From Setophaga petechia (Eukaryota; Chordata; Aves; Passeriformes; Parulidae), in the NCBI GenBank assembly GCA_024362935.1, contig JANCRA010000006.1, forward strand, positions 30,187,924-30,251,923: a stretch of DNA of 64,000 nt. The letters run 5' to 3'. A program made the position numbers and the translations under genes. The notes below the pieces were generated by a model. It searched no databases. It was not told the origin of the DNA and saw only the letters and a list, made by a program, of their open reading frames with translations. Positions 1-13,850 of the stretch are shown here, one piece after another; positions within the stretch are counted from its first letter, which is position 1; every line of letters begins with the position of its first letter.

Positions 1-923
1 GCAAGTCAGCTTGCTTGATATAAATCATCCTGTGGCCAATTCACTTTGAAATGGGATATCCATTTACCAGCTGACTTTGCTGCTGGCTTTCTGGGCCGAT
101 GCATCCAAACCCCTCCTTTTTTTGTTCAAAAATGACTACTACGTTGTGACTAACCTTTCCAGACTGCATTTCTCAACTGGTGTAGGCTGGTGTTTGTTTT
201 GGCTGGCTTCCCACTGTATAATATACACTGTTCATGCCAGCTCATGGCAAAACTCACAATTAAACCAAAATAATAGCCCAGATGTTTGTCGTAACTGCTC
301 TGCACACTTTACCTTGTTAGCACCACCCATTCCTGCTCTCCCCATGCCTCCCATTGCCATCTCCTCCTTATTTTTATTACTAATCTAAAAATTCAACATT
401 TGCTTTTTAAAATGCTTTGAATCTTGAAACTTTCCATTAGCTGGCAAGTTGTAGGGAATGGCTGTCGTGGAAGGCTCAGCCCAGCTGGTTGCTTTGAGTA
501 CTGGAAGCTCAGTGTTACCAACACATGAAAATCCCTCTGGCTGCCATCCCATCCCATCCCATCCCATCCCATCCCATCCCATCCCATCCCATCCCATCCC
601 ATCCCATCATCACTCCAGGTCTCCTTTTCTTCTCCCTTGTATTTGTTTCCAGCGACTTCCCAGGAGCTGCTCCTGATTTGCACTAGGTCAGAATGTTTGT
701 GCAGTGAGGAAAACAGCTCTGCTGAACATTTGAGTCCTTTGTGAATGTCCTGTGCTCCCCTGGAAGCTGTCTGACTGCAGGATTCTGTGAATGTTCCCTG
801 AGTCAGTTCCTCATTTGGTTTGAGCCATTTCCAGAACTGTACAAGTTAGGCTGAATGCATGTAAAATAAATATAACTAATATTTCTTTTTCCCCCTCTTT
901 CTTCTGTGCTGCATCCTGCAAAG
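1..923 (+). other. DNM3: DNM3 intron (partial, 5' end outside window)
   Basis: This is intronic sequence upstream of the probable microexon at 924. I looked for the preceding PH-domain exon and found no in-frame PH-like segment bounded by splice sites, so it must lie outside the window. The stretch is AT-rich and holds one pentanucleotide microsatellite. The last 45 bases form a strong polypyrimidine tract leading to the AG at 922-923. No other feature is visible. Confidence 0.7.
545..607. repeat. (ATCCC)n pentanucleotide microsatellite
   Basis: About twelve nearly perfect tandem copies of ATCCC lie in DNM3 intronic sequence. The repeat keeps reading frames open on both strands, producing Gly/Trp/Met/Asp or Pro/Ser/His repeats that have no coding support. 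It is a likely length-polymorphic locus. Confidence 0.95.
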
Positions 924-935
924 GGGAGCAACAAA
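924..935 (+). CDS. DNM3: DNM3 candidate 12-nt microexon (GSNK) between PH and GED regions
   Basis: Twelve bases encoding Gly-Ser-Asn-Lys are bounded by a long pyrimidine tract ending in AG (922-923) and a strong GTAAGT donor starting at 936. The length is a multiple of three, so inclusion keeps phase 0 with the exon at 27368, which begins with Thr-Glu-Thr-Glu-Glu-Asn-Gly. From memory, mammalian dynamin-3 isoforms carry a short Gly-Asn-Asn-Lys insert at exactly this point, before the acidic ENG-containing linker between the PH domain and the GED. The GSNK reading is a close match to that. The splice signals and reading are seen directly; the homology is recalled and the neuronal-type alternative use is inferred. 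The main doubt is that a 12-nt match flanked by good splice sites could arise by chance in a long intron. Confidence 0.62.
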
Positions 936-3900
936 GTAAGTTGTTTGTCCTTTTACAAAATCCTTTTATATCCTGTCTGAAGGACTTTGTAATGAAAATG
1001 AGTTTGTCTTTCAGTTCACACAGCTATTGCCTGCATGCTCTTAACAGCAAAATGTGATTAAAATGTGGGTGCAAAAGTGTCTTCAAGAAAAACTATAACT
1101 GGCTCTTTGTTTTAATTTTGGGGAAAGACTGTTAAGTGTTGCTGAGCTGTTTTTAAGGAGGTTCAGTAAGAATGCTTCTATAAAAGTATTGGGCCCAAAG
1201 ATTATGAAGGTATAGTAATAAAGACCTTCTGAGGAAAGGTTACTACAGTCTGATGAAACTCATTACAGCTGGGTTTTTTGACCATACATCAAAGCTTGTA
1301 TTAATGGGCAGTTATAAAAACCCAGCACTAAAGTCTTAAATAACAGATTTGCTGGCGTTGTTGGCTAAGCTGAACTAGATCAGTGTACTGGCTTTGAAGG
1401 TGCCTTAAAATGGATGGAGGAGGGTGGGGTCAACATTTGACTTGGCTTCTAGACCCTTGATGTGTTCCAGCTGGACAGCAGCAGAAGGGTGTGGGGTGTG
1501 GAGAGGGAGAACTGAAATATGCGTGGTAGGGTTTTTTTGAAAGTAAGCAGCACATAAAAAGACAGTTTTGCTGATGTTGATCTGATAAACGAATAATCAT
1601 GCAGTTCCCAGGGTTGGGACTTTTTAATGCCATTTTTACTGAGCTTAAGAATGGAAGTTTCACATCTCACACTTTGGAATAAGATGCAGAGAGAGTTTGT
1701 CATGCCTCAGAAAGGAGTTATGCAGCTTTTGTGACTTTTTCCCCCCCCTCCTTCCTGTTTTGGTATATTAACCCTTAGGAAGATGAATCTGGAGCATCAA
1801 AAGATGCTTCACAGCAAACATTGAAAGTAGCCTCTGAATATTGCCTGTAGCATCTCTTTGTGAGCTGGAAGCTTTCTGGGATATTTGGGAAACACCCAGG
1901 TGGGTTTTAAAGGTTTTGACGGCTGGGGAATTTTATCTGCTTCTAATTTTTGTATTTTTAACCAGTTTTGACCACTCTCTCTCCACAGTGGCTGGGCTCA
2001 GAAGCATCAAAAATCCTGTGTTTTGTTGGCCTGCCTGAGAGAAGGTGTTGTTAGTGTTGGGTGGGGAGGGGTTAAGAGAACTGGGGAATTGATGGCATGG
2101 AGAGAGGGACTTTACATGGGAGGTGGTGTGAGATGTAAATGTTAACTGTGTGCACTAAAATGTCAAGGTAGTGTTAAAATGTTTCTTTGCAACATGCTGG
2201 CTTAGGGCTTTGCTGCTGCAGGGGATGCTGCTGTGATCTCAGAGGACACTGTAGATGCTCTGTGAAGGGAAATGGGGAGAGATGGGACACACTGAGCTCT
2301 TGGGGCTGGCACAAACTGAGTCTGGAGTCAGGAGCTGCAGGGACCTGCTCTGCCCTCCAGAGCTGTGTGGGGCACCCCAGGGAGATCAGCTCCAGAAGAG
2401 CTGACAGATTTCAGCAGGACACCCATGAGCAGGGAGAGGAGAAGCCTGTGAGATGTGAGGATTTGGGAGCTCTTAACTCTTCCTTCACTCTGAGTTCTTG
2501 CTGTAGGTTCAGAAACTCCATCTGGCCTGGGTTGCCATCCAGAAGGTAACTCCAAAAGAAATCTCCAGGAAACCATCCTGGTCTTTCTCTTTGACCCAGT
2601 TCCTTGTAAGGATTTGTGTCTCCTCATCTGTGTGTCCCCCTTCTCCTCCACACAGATCATTCCTGATCCCAGCTGGACAGATAGAACCAACCTGCAGCTG
2701 CCTGCAGAGGCTCAAACCCCACAGTGCTGAGATTTCTGTACCTAGTGGAGTTGGAAAATGGCATGGATAAACCTGAGAGGGGACCAGGGATTTTCTGAGA
2801 AGAGATCAGGGGGGAGAGGAGAGGCAGACTGACAATGACAGTGTCTTAAAGCTTCTAATGCAACTTTATGCTGAAAAGCTGCAGAATCCTTCCTTGCTGA
2901 CCTGGCACAGCTTTGCTGGGTTGCTCCCAGAGCTGTAACCCTCCTCCAGTGCTGCCCAGTGTGCTGTTCCTGCCCTGGATCCTGCCCTGCGTTCACATCT
3001 CACAATCCTGGACTCACCCATCCCTTCAGACTGTGGCCTCTTTTATACCTCTGCCTTTAGCTTTGCACTCTTGGACTTACAAAAGTAAAAATAAACATTG
3101 GAGTAATGAGTCTGTAAGAAAAAAGGGGGAGGAAGGGAAGTGAAGAGGGTTTATAATCGTCAACGGACTACTAATCATTTTTATTTTTACTTTTTATTGT
3201 TGCACAATCATTACTGTAAGTGAGATTTCTCACATGGTTAAAGATAAATATATCTTCAGAAGCTTTGTTGGATAAAATCTGTAAAAGGGTCGTGTGGAAT
3301 GAGGTAATGGAGACCTACCTCATTCAGCTAGCACATGTTGGCAAGCTGCATTTTGCTAATATTAACACTGAGCTGCACAGCCTAGCATGGGGAATGAGAG
3401 CAGAATTGTCCAGGGTTGTGCAGAGCACTGTAGCTTCAGCCCAGCTGCTGAGGACACAGGAGCTGAGAGCTTCTGACTGTCCTATCCCACCACTGTGGGT
3501 TTGGTGCATCTTCTTTACCCCCATTTAAAAACCAAATCCCCTCAAAACAGCTCTCCAGCTGCTGCTGTTTGAAAACAAATGGATACAAACACCAAAACCT
3601 GAACCATTCTCCCAGAGTCCACCTCCATGGGCTTCTAACACTGTTAGGTTAAAAGAGTAGATAGATGCTGGCACTTAGGAAATTTTGATTCTGAATCCCT
3701 TGGCAGTCAAGCAATAAAATAGAAGCAACAGAAAAATCTCAAAAGCCTAAAGTGCCACTTTTTAATATAAAAAGTCACATTTTCTTTGTCATCATTAAGC
3801 CCTGAGTTAGCCAATAATTTCTACTTGATTCAAAGCACCAAACCCTTAAATGCTCATCTCAGACTTGAGAAACTTTGACTTGGCAAACCAAAATCTCTTT

Positions 3901-6689
3901 AAATTACTTTTTACAGATAGTGACTACAAATTTCTTGCCTTCAAATTATTTTGCATTGCTGTTCTTGCTGATACCCTTTACAGAATGTGTAGAACTAAAG
4001 TCTGTGAGCTCCATATTCACATCTTAATGGAGTTGTCACTGTGCAGATAATGCTGAGCATGCAAATGGTCAGTGAATATAAAATCAGTGTATTTTAGTTG
4101 GCATTTTCTCTTTGGGAAAAGCAGAGTCCCCTTGAAAAGAGAAGGAAAATCCTCTTCCTGTCAGGCCAGTTTTCCTGTTGGTCCTTCAAATACTTTTTGG
4201 TGACATATTAATGGCTTAAATTAAAGTCTTTCTTTTCTCTCCCCATTTTTAAATTAACTTCTTATTTTATTTAAAGGGGAGTTAGTGTTACTAAGCCCAA
4301 ATTCCAGATCAGCTACTTCATTAAGGAGTCCAGATGTCCTCCTGTCTCTTGAGACAGTTCAGGAAAATGGGAACATAGTGAAGTCAGGCTCCTCATTCTC
4401 CCTGCCTATATGACAGCAGTGCTGTCAGTTGATGTGTTTTGTGCTTGGCTCTTCCATGCAAATGCAGGTGCAGTGCCAGAAGCTGGAGGTGTCTCCCACT
4501 GGAATAAAGCTCTGGTGCTTTCTTTTCAAGTCTGGCCATGTCTCTGAAAGGGCTTCAGTTCCCTCCCAGACATAACTGAGTTCCTGGCTGTGCTGATGCT
4601 CTGCCAGTGCCTGGCCAGATTCAGTGGTTCTGCTCTGGCATTGCTCAAGTCCCTGCTTGGGATAAGTCCCTAAAGTAGAAAAAGTAAAGACTTGTTTGGA
4701 TTTGTTGAAAAGCAAACTGCTGATATGTCAGAGGGCAAAACAGTGTAGTCAGAAGTGTAAACTCTGCATTTACTGAGTTTACTTTTTTTAAACTAGTCTA
4801 TTTTAGAAAAGGAAGGCATTGAATTCTAGGAAAAGAAGAATTCATTTCAGTTGTGACTAAAGGTGGCTTCAAGCCAAGTAGGTTTAAAAATAACTTTTAA
4901 ATGAAGTGTTAATTTATATTTTTTTTTCAAGTGGAAAAATGCCATAATTTTATAGACAGTGTTTCAGTCATTGCTTTGAACAGATGAGTTGGATTTTACA
5001 AGGAAGTGCTGGTGTGAGAGAGCAGCCCCAGGGGTGAGGGTGCATGTGCACACACTGGGTCACAGGCAGTCCAGAGGCAGGCAGGCAGGGAAATGGCAGC
5101 CTGTTTTCCAGCCCCCTGCTCCCTGCCTGCTGCTCCAAGGATGTGCAAACATGTTTCACATGAAAGCTATCCTCTGCTCCTCCTAAATATTTACTCCTTC
5201 AAACAAAAGCTGAAACGATGAAACCTCGCTCCCCAAACCTTGCCCAAGAAACAGAGCAGCCCTGGTTCATATTCCTGTAAGAATAAAAGAACTTCTGTCC
5301 TGAGAGGGTTAAAAATGGCCAGGGGAGAAGAGATTGACAGGATTGCATCAGTTGCAGGGAGTGTAACAAGATGCAGGCTGATGTTCTGAGTGCTTCCAAA
5401 GGCAGTCTCAGCAAAGCTGCTGATGGGGTCGGGGGTTCAATGGCTGTCACAGGGTTTTATGTTCCTGCTCTTAGCTGAGCCTGCTGACATTAAGCAAACT
5501 CCAGGAAATTTAGAAATGAGCAAACATTTTTTATTTCTCTTCTGTATTCACGGTGGGCTCTTTACTGTGCTTTTGGCAAGACGTCTGCATACTGAAAATA
5601 TTTTTAAATTCTTCATTTTTTATGGGGCAGCTAGTTTTTACACCACTTCTACTCCAATGAGGGATTTTGATGAAACTCTGCAGAAAGGTGAAAGCTGTCT
5701 GGCTGTGAAGTTTCAGGAATGTTAGCCCCATTCTGGACATGCAGTGAGCTTTGCCCTGGGGGAGGCAGTGAGGGTGGCCAAACTCTGAGGGTGCTTTCCC
5801 AGAGCTGCTCAATGAGCACTGAAAGTTGGCTGGAGGAGAGGAAGGTGTTTGTGGGCTGTGCTGCAGCAATCTCAGCCACAAAGGTGCTCTGGAGCCCAGG
5901 CTGATACCTGCAGCTGGAGTCCCTGTGGTCAGGAAGGGCAGGTGGCTCCTTTAGCATATGGGATCACCCCTGAGGGGGACTGAACAGAGGGGGAAACACA
6001 CAACTATCACAAGGGTTTGGGACAATGCTAAAATACCTTCCTTGTCTTCTAAGTCAGTAATTGCATAAAAGCTGAATGGAAATTAGGAGTAAAAAAAAAA
6101 ATTTGATTTTTTTTCCCAGCAAAAATGTCACCAGGCTCACTCTTCCATAGCATTTACAGTGTAACAGGAAATGTCATCATTGGACATGAGGGTGGAGGGC
6201 AGCTGGTGAACAGCCAGATACTCCTTTTTTCTCATCTAGAAGGGAAAACAAGATGATCAGGAGAAGCTGAATGTTGCTTTCCCTGAATGTATTTTGGACT
6301 AAAATGAAGATATGCAGTGCCTACTCTGACATAGTTCATCCTGGATTTCTTTAACCTTCTCTACCTGGAATTCTCCTTCCAGGATGTCCTGTGTTCTGTT
6401 CTGTGGTCACTCCTCAGCTCCCCTGAGGCCTTTGAAGGATGTCTTCCCTGTTCTTCTGTGTTTGGTGTGTGACATTGATATCTCAGGAGTGCCAGCTTTG
6501 CAGAATGGTGATTTCCCACTAAGAGCTGTCTGTGGACATGTTCAGGTGTCTGATCCATGCAGGTTTTGGGTGACTTTCACACCTTTGTTCCTGAAGCTTC
6601 AGTTCCTGCAGCAGAGAAACAAGAGATCTCATTCTGTTTCCTTTATATTCTTCTCTTTTAAACTCAACCTGTGCTCTTCCTCTTCTATC

Positions 6690-6776
6690 AGCAAGTTGTT
6701 TATAATTAATTACCACTGTATGTACCATTTATAATTATTACCATGTATTACCATTTATAATTACCATTGTATGTGC
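6690..6776. repeat. Local AT-rich imperfect tandem duplication
   Basis: The phrases 'accatttataatta' and 'ccattgtatgt/ccactgtatgt' recur two to three times in about 85 bases. This indicates a small slippage-type duplication within the intron. No function is apparent. Confidence 0.7.
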
Positions 6777-9700
6777 TCCTTAGTTCAGGTAACAGGTCAC
6801 ATTGTTGAGTTAGGTAGAAGCTCATTGGTGAGTGGCTACAAAATTCCCAAGAGCAGTAACACAGTGTGTCAGGCCCCCATCACACCCTTAGCAGCAGATA
6901 TTCAAACTTTCTGCTTGCATTTGCTGCACAATATTACCTTGACCTGTTCAACAGCTGGGGTTTCTGGACTGGGTAGCAGCAAACTTAAGGGATTTATGGA
7001 AATCAAGTAAAGAAACTAACCCAGAGAATGGAAGATAAAGTCTGAGAGAAAAATCAGTCTTGTGCAATGTAATTTCATGTTCAGTTGTAGTTTGGTTTAA
7101 TACTGTTTGATTTTCAGTTCTAGATACTCTCCCAGTAGAAGCAGGAACCTTCTAGTAGTGAACAGAAACTTCCCAGTCACAGGCCAGCTGTCCCTGGCTG
7201 TGTTGTGCTGGCACTGTGTACAAATATGGAACTGCTCATGGCCATGGCCTGGAAACAACTGCTGTGCCAGATTTCTAAATTATAGTTATTAAAGGTTATC
7301 TGGCTGATTCAGACAGCAAATTCTCAGTAGTAGTGTGAGTGAGATTGTGCTTAGCTCTCCTAAGGACTCCTTAGCTCTGCTTGGCTTAGCTTTTATCCAC
7401 TTTTGCAGCTGCACACAGGGCAGGCTGTGTGCTCAGCTTCTCTTTAGATCACCTGTGCCTCAAGGTGTGGCTGCAAGCACTCCAGAGATGTGCTCGTGTC
7501 AGCTCTGTGCACCAAGGAGCTCTGTGGGCAGAGCTCCCTGCTCTTCCTTAGCTGAAGGCTTTGACACAGGTGATGGTCTCTCTCCTGAGACCAAAGGGCA
7601 GAATTGTCTGCAGTCCTTAACACCACCTGGGTTGCCCTTGGTTGGTGCAAATCAGGGCTCTTGCTTTAGGAAACTTCACCTTCAGTTGTCTTTTTTAGTT
7701 TGAAAATATCAGCTCCCTCTTTGTTATACACTGCTCTGCAGAAAATACCTCTTAATGTAATGGGTGAATGTGTGAGCTCAGAAATGGTTTCATTTCTGAA
7801 TGAAATGAAGATGGAAGATGGGCATGGGGAGTCAATGGCATCACTTCCAGAGAGTCAGAATTTCACCTGTTGTGAGTGAGGGTGTTGTCCTTAGTGTTAC
7901 ATGACTTTGGGGACTGTTTGGGTTTTTGCAGTGATTTTTGCAGTCTGATTAGTGTTCAGCTAAAATAAAGTTCTCCTTTCGTAGAACCAATCCTGTCTTT
8001 GTCTCACTGGGGCTGTGATTTCTGCCCCATGTCCCATTTATTTTCCTGAGCTCCCTCTTCTTTGTACAGTTTCTTTTGTAAGCCCCAGCATGATTCCTTT
8101 CCAGCAGCTGGTTTTAATATTGGGAATAGATACTATTTGTCTAGAAGTTGCAGTTGCAGATCAGGATCCCATTTTACAAACTGAGAGTAAGAACATTGTT
8201 CCTGGCAGTCCAAGAATGGCACGAGAGAATCAATGAATTATTGCAGGACAGTGTTTGTTAAAGGTTTGTCACTAGCACTAGAGCACTTCTAGAAACAGGG
8301 CTTTGGGGCACACTACCTGTTTGGCACTGGTCTGCCTAGCAAAGGACATTTCTTCTTTAAAAACACCTCACTCCAACATCTTTTTGAGTATGGAGGGATT
8401 TCTTTCTTCCTGTCTTTTAAAGTAAAGGGGATTAATCCTCCTGTTCTGATTATTTCTCAGATACTCTTCGATTTTTCTCTGAAATTTGACACTTGTTGAT
8501 TCCAGTGTCCATCCTTACATGGTGGAACCACCTCAGCTTAGAGTATGAAAATGGCTCCAAAGCATGTGTTGGGTCAGTTGTTCAAGTGATAAAACACCAA
8601 TAATCCTTGTGAAGTATCCCAGATGCAGGCATGCAATGAAGTTCTCCCTCCTTCTGTGTACCCAAGACTGAGTGTCTGTCTATTTTCCAAGACCCAGGTT
8701 AATGTCTTTGTTCAGGCACACTGGATGGGGTTCCTTTGGTGTATAGAACTATCAACATCTTCCCATCAGAATTCTGCTCTTTTCTGGTGAGTTCCTACTG
8801 GGGAATTGCATTTTTGGGAGTTTGTGTTTGGAATAATCAATGATTATTCCTTCCAAGTCTGAATCTCTTGAACTGCTTCACTCTCTCTTCATTGCCAGTG
8901 GATCCCTGGAAGTGTCAGGTCCTCAGGTAATTGTGTTTGAGCAGCAAAGCAAGGGAACTCAAATTTTTAATGGAGTACTTAGATACACATATCTTTTCTC
9001 TCAGTGTGACCTGTCCCTCTCCCATGCATTGCTTGGGGTTTTTTTTCAGGCAAAGCCTTCCTGTCTATGTTCCTTTTAGTTGAATCTTCCATTTGGGATA
9101 TTGGAATGACTTACTTGACCCAAAAGATGCTCCCTTTTTAAAGGAGCTCCTTATATCTTATTTGCAGCTGCTCGTGCTTCTTCAGTATTGGTGGCCTTTA
9201 GAATGATGGTTCATAGCTTTTTATAAAACATGTTTCATCATAAGGAGAAGAACATTAAGCTATGGTCACAAATACCTGAAAGATTGTCACAAATGCCCCA
9301 TTCCTTCCAAATTCAACCCCCAACTGACAATGGAAAATTACAGTTCAAATATTGGTGATGCTACTGCTTTTGTTGCTGAGCATTTGGGTAAAAACACTCT
9401 TTTACTATGGTAACTTCTCAGCCCCTTGGGGATGACTATTCAATGCTTTCAACCTTCTATTATTTTCTTGACAATTTTCTGGCTATATCCTGGAAAGTTT
9501 CTGGAGTCTGCTGTGGCTCTACAGCAGCTGAGAATAAACTAAAACATGTTCTATTCAGTATGTAAAGGTATAGCTTTGGGCAGGGGAGCTTTCCAGTGCA
9601 AAATACAATATCCACATTCACATGGAGACTAAAAACTCATCAGAGAGTGAGATAAAATGGATAAGGAATTGCTCCCAGGTTCCCACTCAGTCCTCTTGGA

Positions 9701-10182
9701 TATCTTCAAAAACCAAGTATATTGCTACACAACATAATCTGTGCTTGACACAGAATGTTTCTGTTAATATTCCTACCTGGAATTTCCCACTCAGTCCAAG
9801 TTTAGGCATCACAGTGTTCAGATCTGGTCATTTGTTGGGAAACCACTGTGATTTCTCATATTTTTACAAATTCACTGAGTTTAAAGTCTCTTGCTGGAAG
9901 GTGTGCTTAAAAACCCATACTTCCAAAATGTTGTGCTAATTTAAAAAAAAGAGAGAGAAGAAAGAAAATAAAAGGAAAGAACATCTTCATAGCCAAAGAA
10001 GTTCTACATTGCAAAGTATACAAAGTTTATCCATCCCTTCTTTGGACTGTTCTTTGCCCAGCCTGCTGTGTGTGTCATAAGATGCTCCTGAGACAGATGC
10101 AGTGACCTTTCCACTCTGTGTCTTTGGATGTGGTGTGGCAGGGTATTTGAATCCATAATATGTAGTTCTAAACCTGCAGAAT

Positions 10183-10222
10183 GCATTGAAATCCAGGCAT
10201 TTGCATTGAAATCCAGGCATTT
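10183..10222. repeat. Perfect 20-bp tandem duplication
   Basis: The 20-mer gcattgaaatccaggcattt occurs twice back to back with no mismatch, which suggests a recent duplication. It lies in DNM3 intronic sequence. Confidence 0.95.
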
Positions 10223-13173
10223 ATGTACCTTGAGAGTGCACCTGCATGTAGTCAACAGAGGAGCTGTTACAAAAAGCCTTTTTTTCCCCACTTTCTCCCA
10301 GTTAGGATTAGACATGTCACACAAGAGCTGGAAGATGAGGCAGCCTTAGCAAGCAGCCACAGCAGTTCTTGCTGGGTTTTGGGTTTCCCAAAAGGATCTG
10401 TGCTCAGTAGGTTGTTCTTCTGCCAAAGGTTTTATCATGTGGACTGAATATTGTAACAGAACAGACAGCACCATCTTCATGTGTTTTTAGACATGTTATT
10501 TACTGGGGTTTCCCTGAAGAAAGCTTGGGGATTCTTTCCTTATGAGTCACTAACGAAGTGATTGTTTTTATATAAACTTTCCTTCAGCTGGTTAGAGTTG
10601 GAACACAGTGTCTTGTGCTCTTTCTGGGGTCTGACTTTCCTCTTAATTTTTTTTAATAGTTGTCCCTGCAGCCAGCAGGATGGTTTGAACCTCCTGGCTT
10701 CCCCTCACACTCCCTCTGAGTTCCATAGTGTTGAAAATCACTGTTCTGGCCAGCCAACACACTGTGTGTGTGTGTGATTCCACTTCTCAGCTTTCTGCCT
10801 TGTGCTGCTTTTTCAACTCTGCACCTTCCTTGTGGTTTAAGGGAGAACGTGCTGTTGACATTACCCAAACTGGAGTTTGCATTTCATGTGCTGAAATGAA
10901 AACAGAATTTTAAAGAACGTTGATAGTTGACTTCAGCGGCATAAAGGTTAAAAGCTGTAAAGTGCTGTGTTTCCATAATGGAAATCACCAGAGCTGGAGA
11001 GACACATCCCTTCCCTTGCATATGCCTGAATCCTTTCCCACCCTTTTTCAGTGGTGCAGAATCATTTTTAATGACCTCCCTGCACAGCTTTTGAGTTCAA
11101 GCCCAACTGATGGCGCCAGGGCTGAACCACAAGGAGATCTCCGGGCAAGCCGTGCCTGTGTCAGCCTTCCCTGCAGGCAGATGCTGTGCAGCCCACTGCA
11201 CTTCCCTGTGGGGATTTTTATTACATTTTACATTTTTGAGCCCGAGGCAGGAGCTGTGTTAAATCTACTAAGCCAGTAATGTGCCCATAGGTGTGAAATT
11301 CTAGGCCACATTTACCAGCTTCTCTTCCTGACCTCACCTCAGTATTTCAACTCTGGGTATACATGTGTGTAATCATATGGGTGTCTGACTTCACAGCTAA
11401 TACTCTGCATTTACAGATCTGTTAAGATGCAGGGCATTATTTTAACCCAAGAAATATGCAGAATTCAACAAGTCTTTTTCATAACCCAAGATTGGGTTTC
11501 TTTATTTTTACAGGAACAGGAATGGTTTAGCTGGAATGAAAATGTTCATTCCACTGCATCATTAGCTACAGGCAATCTTCAGTTGAAGCCTAGCCCATTT
11601 TTCATGCTAAAGCTCTAGTAGTTTGATCATTAATCAACATGTAGGATGAATTTCTGGGGCTGAGAAAGCTTGTCTGTATGCCTGTAATTTAAGATGATTA
11701 TTTTTTGGTTTTTTCTTATGAAAGGAAGGTAGTCAGAAAACAAATTATATTTTAAGGAGTTCACCTCTCTCTCACCCCTTTCTACCATTCCCCTTCTGAT
11801 AAACACCCCAAAACTTTTCATGAGATGGATATGGAGTTTTAGCTGGAGTAGCAGATTCTCAAGTGTGTCATTTGATCCTGCAATAAATCTAAAGCAATCT
11901 TGTGTTAAATGAGATCAGTGTCTGACATGGTCACTGTCTCAAGTGTCCTTAGTACTGATAGTCCAGTCCAACTTGCTTTCATCACTTTAAATGTCAAATT
12001 TAGGGTCTTGGATTCAGTTTTTCCTTCCCCCCTCCATTACCTGGAAACAGCCCACGGGAGTATCAAGGTCTGTAGTCAGCTCTTTACCTGCCTTTTCAGC
12101 TGCTTGCTCTTCTCCCACAAGGTGAAAACTCAGAGGACTGATCCTCCAGTGTGGAGACAGCAATGGGAAAATCCTGTTTCAAAAGGCAGGAGTTATTTCC
12201 TTACACTGCTGTTTTACTCTGGTCTGACCAGGCTCCCAAATTGCTCTGCACACACCTGTGGAATGTGCACTGCTTCTCCAGCTACATGAAGAAAGTGCTC
12301 AGACAATAATCTCCTTGCCCAATAGCCTAAGAGAAGTCTTCTCCAAAGGCCACTAAGCAGCTCCACCAAGCAGCAGAAGCAGCTTTGGGAGGATCAGTGA
12401 GTGCATGGGAGGTTTTGGAGAGCCCTCTCCAAACCTCTTCCCTCTCTCCTCCCTTAGGTGATCCCCAGCTTAACCTGAGAGCTGCTGCAGAGCCCCTTCC
12501 CCTGAAGGCAGGGTAGCATGGTTTGGGACATGGCCAAGGATCCCCTGGGGGAGGAAGGGAGAGGGCCAGAAGGTTCATGAAAGAGGCAGAGATATTCCAG
12601 TTGAACTGTCCAGGGCCCTCAGAGGCTGCACTGCTCTGCCCAGGGGAGCCTGAAAAGCAGTTCCAATGCAATGAAAATAAAATACTCTCATTCTCAACAT
12701 GCAGCTTCATTTGACTCTTCAGGAAATAGTGCAGCAGCCCTGGGAACAGGAGAAGTGTCACCTGTCACCTGGAGTCTCCATCAGTGCCCAGTCCTGTACC
12801 AAACAGTGTTACCCCTACTGGACAAGCACTGCTCACAACAGAGACCACAGCACTTGTGCTCCTTCATGGCACATCAAAGCAGTGCCTTGGAATCATCTGA
12901 TGCTCACTTGGCTGTGCCTGGGCTCTCCTTCCCATTTTCATTGCCAGCTGCTGAGCTCCCTGTCCGTGCAGCAGCAGTCTGTCAGCATACAGCTATGATT
13001 TGATCCTGTTTCTGTTTTCCCAATCCTTGAAGTTATCCTTGTCTTCCAGGACACTGTTCAGACTCCCATTGTGTTGACACCACCTCACAATTCTGTCTAA
13101 TGGGCAGAATCAAATTTAACTGGAAAGTTTATGCTATTTTATTTCAGTGAGACCCATCCATTCAACCCTTTGA

Positions 13174-13256
13174 TGATTAAATCCTTCCAGGCTGCTCATT
13201 CTTCTTTCCACATTAAATGAATCCTTCAAGGCTGCTAGTTTTTCTTTCCACATTAT
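13174..13256. repeat. Diverged ~40-bp tandem duplication
   Basis: Two adjacent copies of a roughly 40-bp segment each contain 'atcctt-c-aggctgct' and 'tttctttccacatta'. They differ at a handful of positions and are intronic. The divergence makes the duplication older than the one at 10183. Confidence 0.85.
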
Positions 13257-13649
13257 AACTTATTTATCTGTTAGAGAGTTGTTGTACTGCACTATTCTTT
13301 CATTAATACTCATATTTATAAGCTTATTTGCCAGTCTCCTAAGGGTATCCCTTTGTGAACCAAAGATCTGTCAGGTTTTCTTTAGTCAGCAAAATCAGTT
13401 AACTTACTGAGTTTGGCATGCTCTGCCATCTTTCTTTTTCTTTTATTTTTTATTTTATTTAAGGTCTAAGCTCTTTAGAAGCATGTCCAAAAGCCTTGCA
13501 TATAGTCATGGCTTTACTAACAAGCCTGTACTTGCATCAATTTTCTTCTTATTTTGAGTTTGGGTACCATGCTGGTACCTTCATGCTGTGATCCTGCACC
13601 CACTCCATGGCAGCAGCAGGAGCTGCTGCATTACTGGGAGCTGATGGCT

Positions 13650-13850
13650 GAGGTTTTTTGTTTGGTTTGGGATTTTTTTGGACTGTTTTTAGGGTTTTTT
13701 GTGGGTTTCTTTTGTGGGGGGGATGGTTGGTTGTGGAGGTTTTGTTTGTTTTTTGTTTGTTTGTGGGGGTTTTGTTTTTGTTTTGTTGTTGGTTGGGGGT
13801 TTTTTTGTGTGTGGTTGGGGGTTGTTTTGTTTTGTTTTGTTTTTTTGAAG
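13650..13850 (+). repeat. Strand-asymmetric G/T-only low-complexity tract
   Basis: About 200 bases of the + strand consist almost entirely of G and T, with runs of 3-7 G separated by T-rich spacers. The - strand is correspondingly A/C-only and gives a spurious Lys/Pro/Thr/Gln open frame. The repeated G runs could form G-quadruplexes. It is intronic and I see no gene function. Confidence 0.85.
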
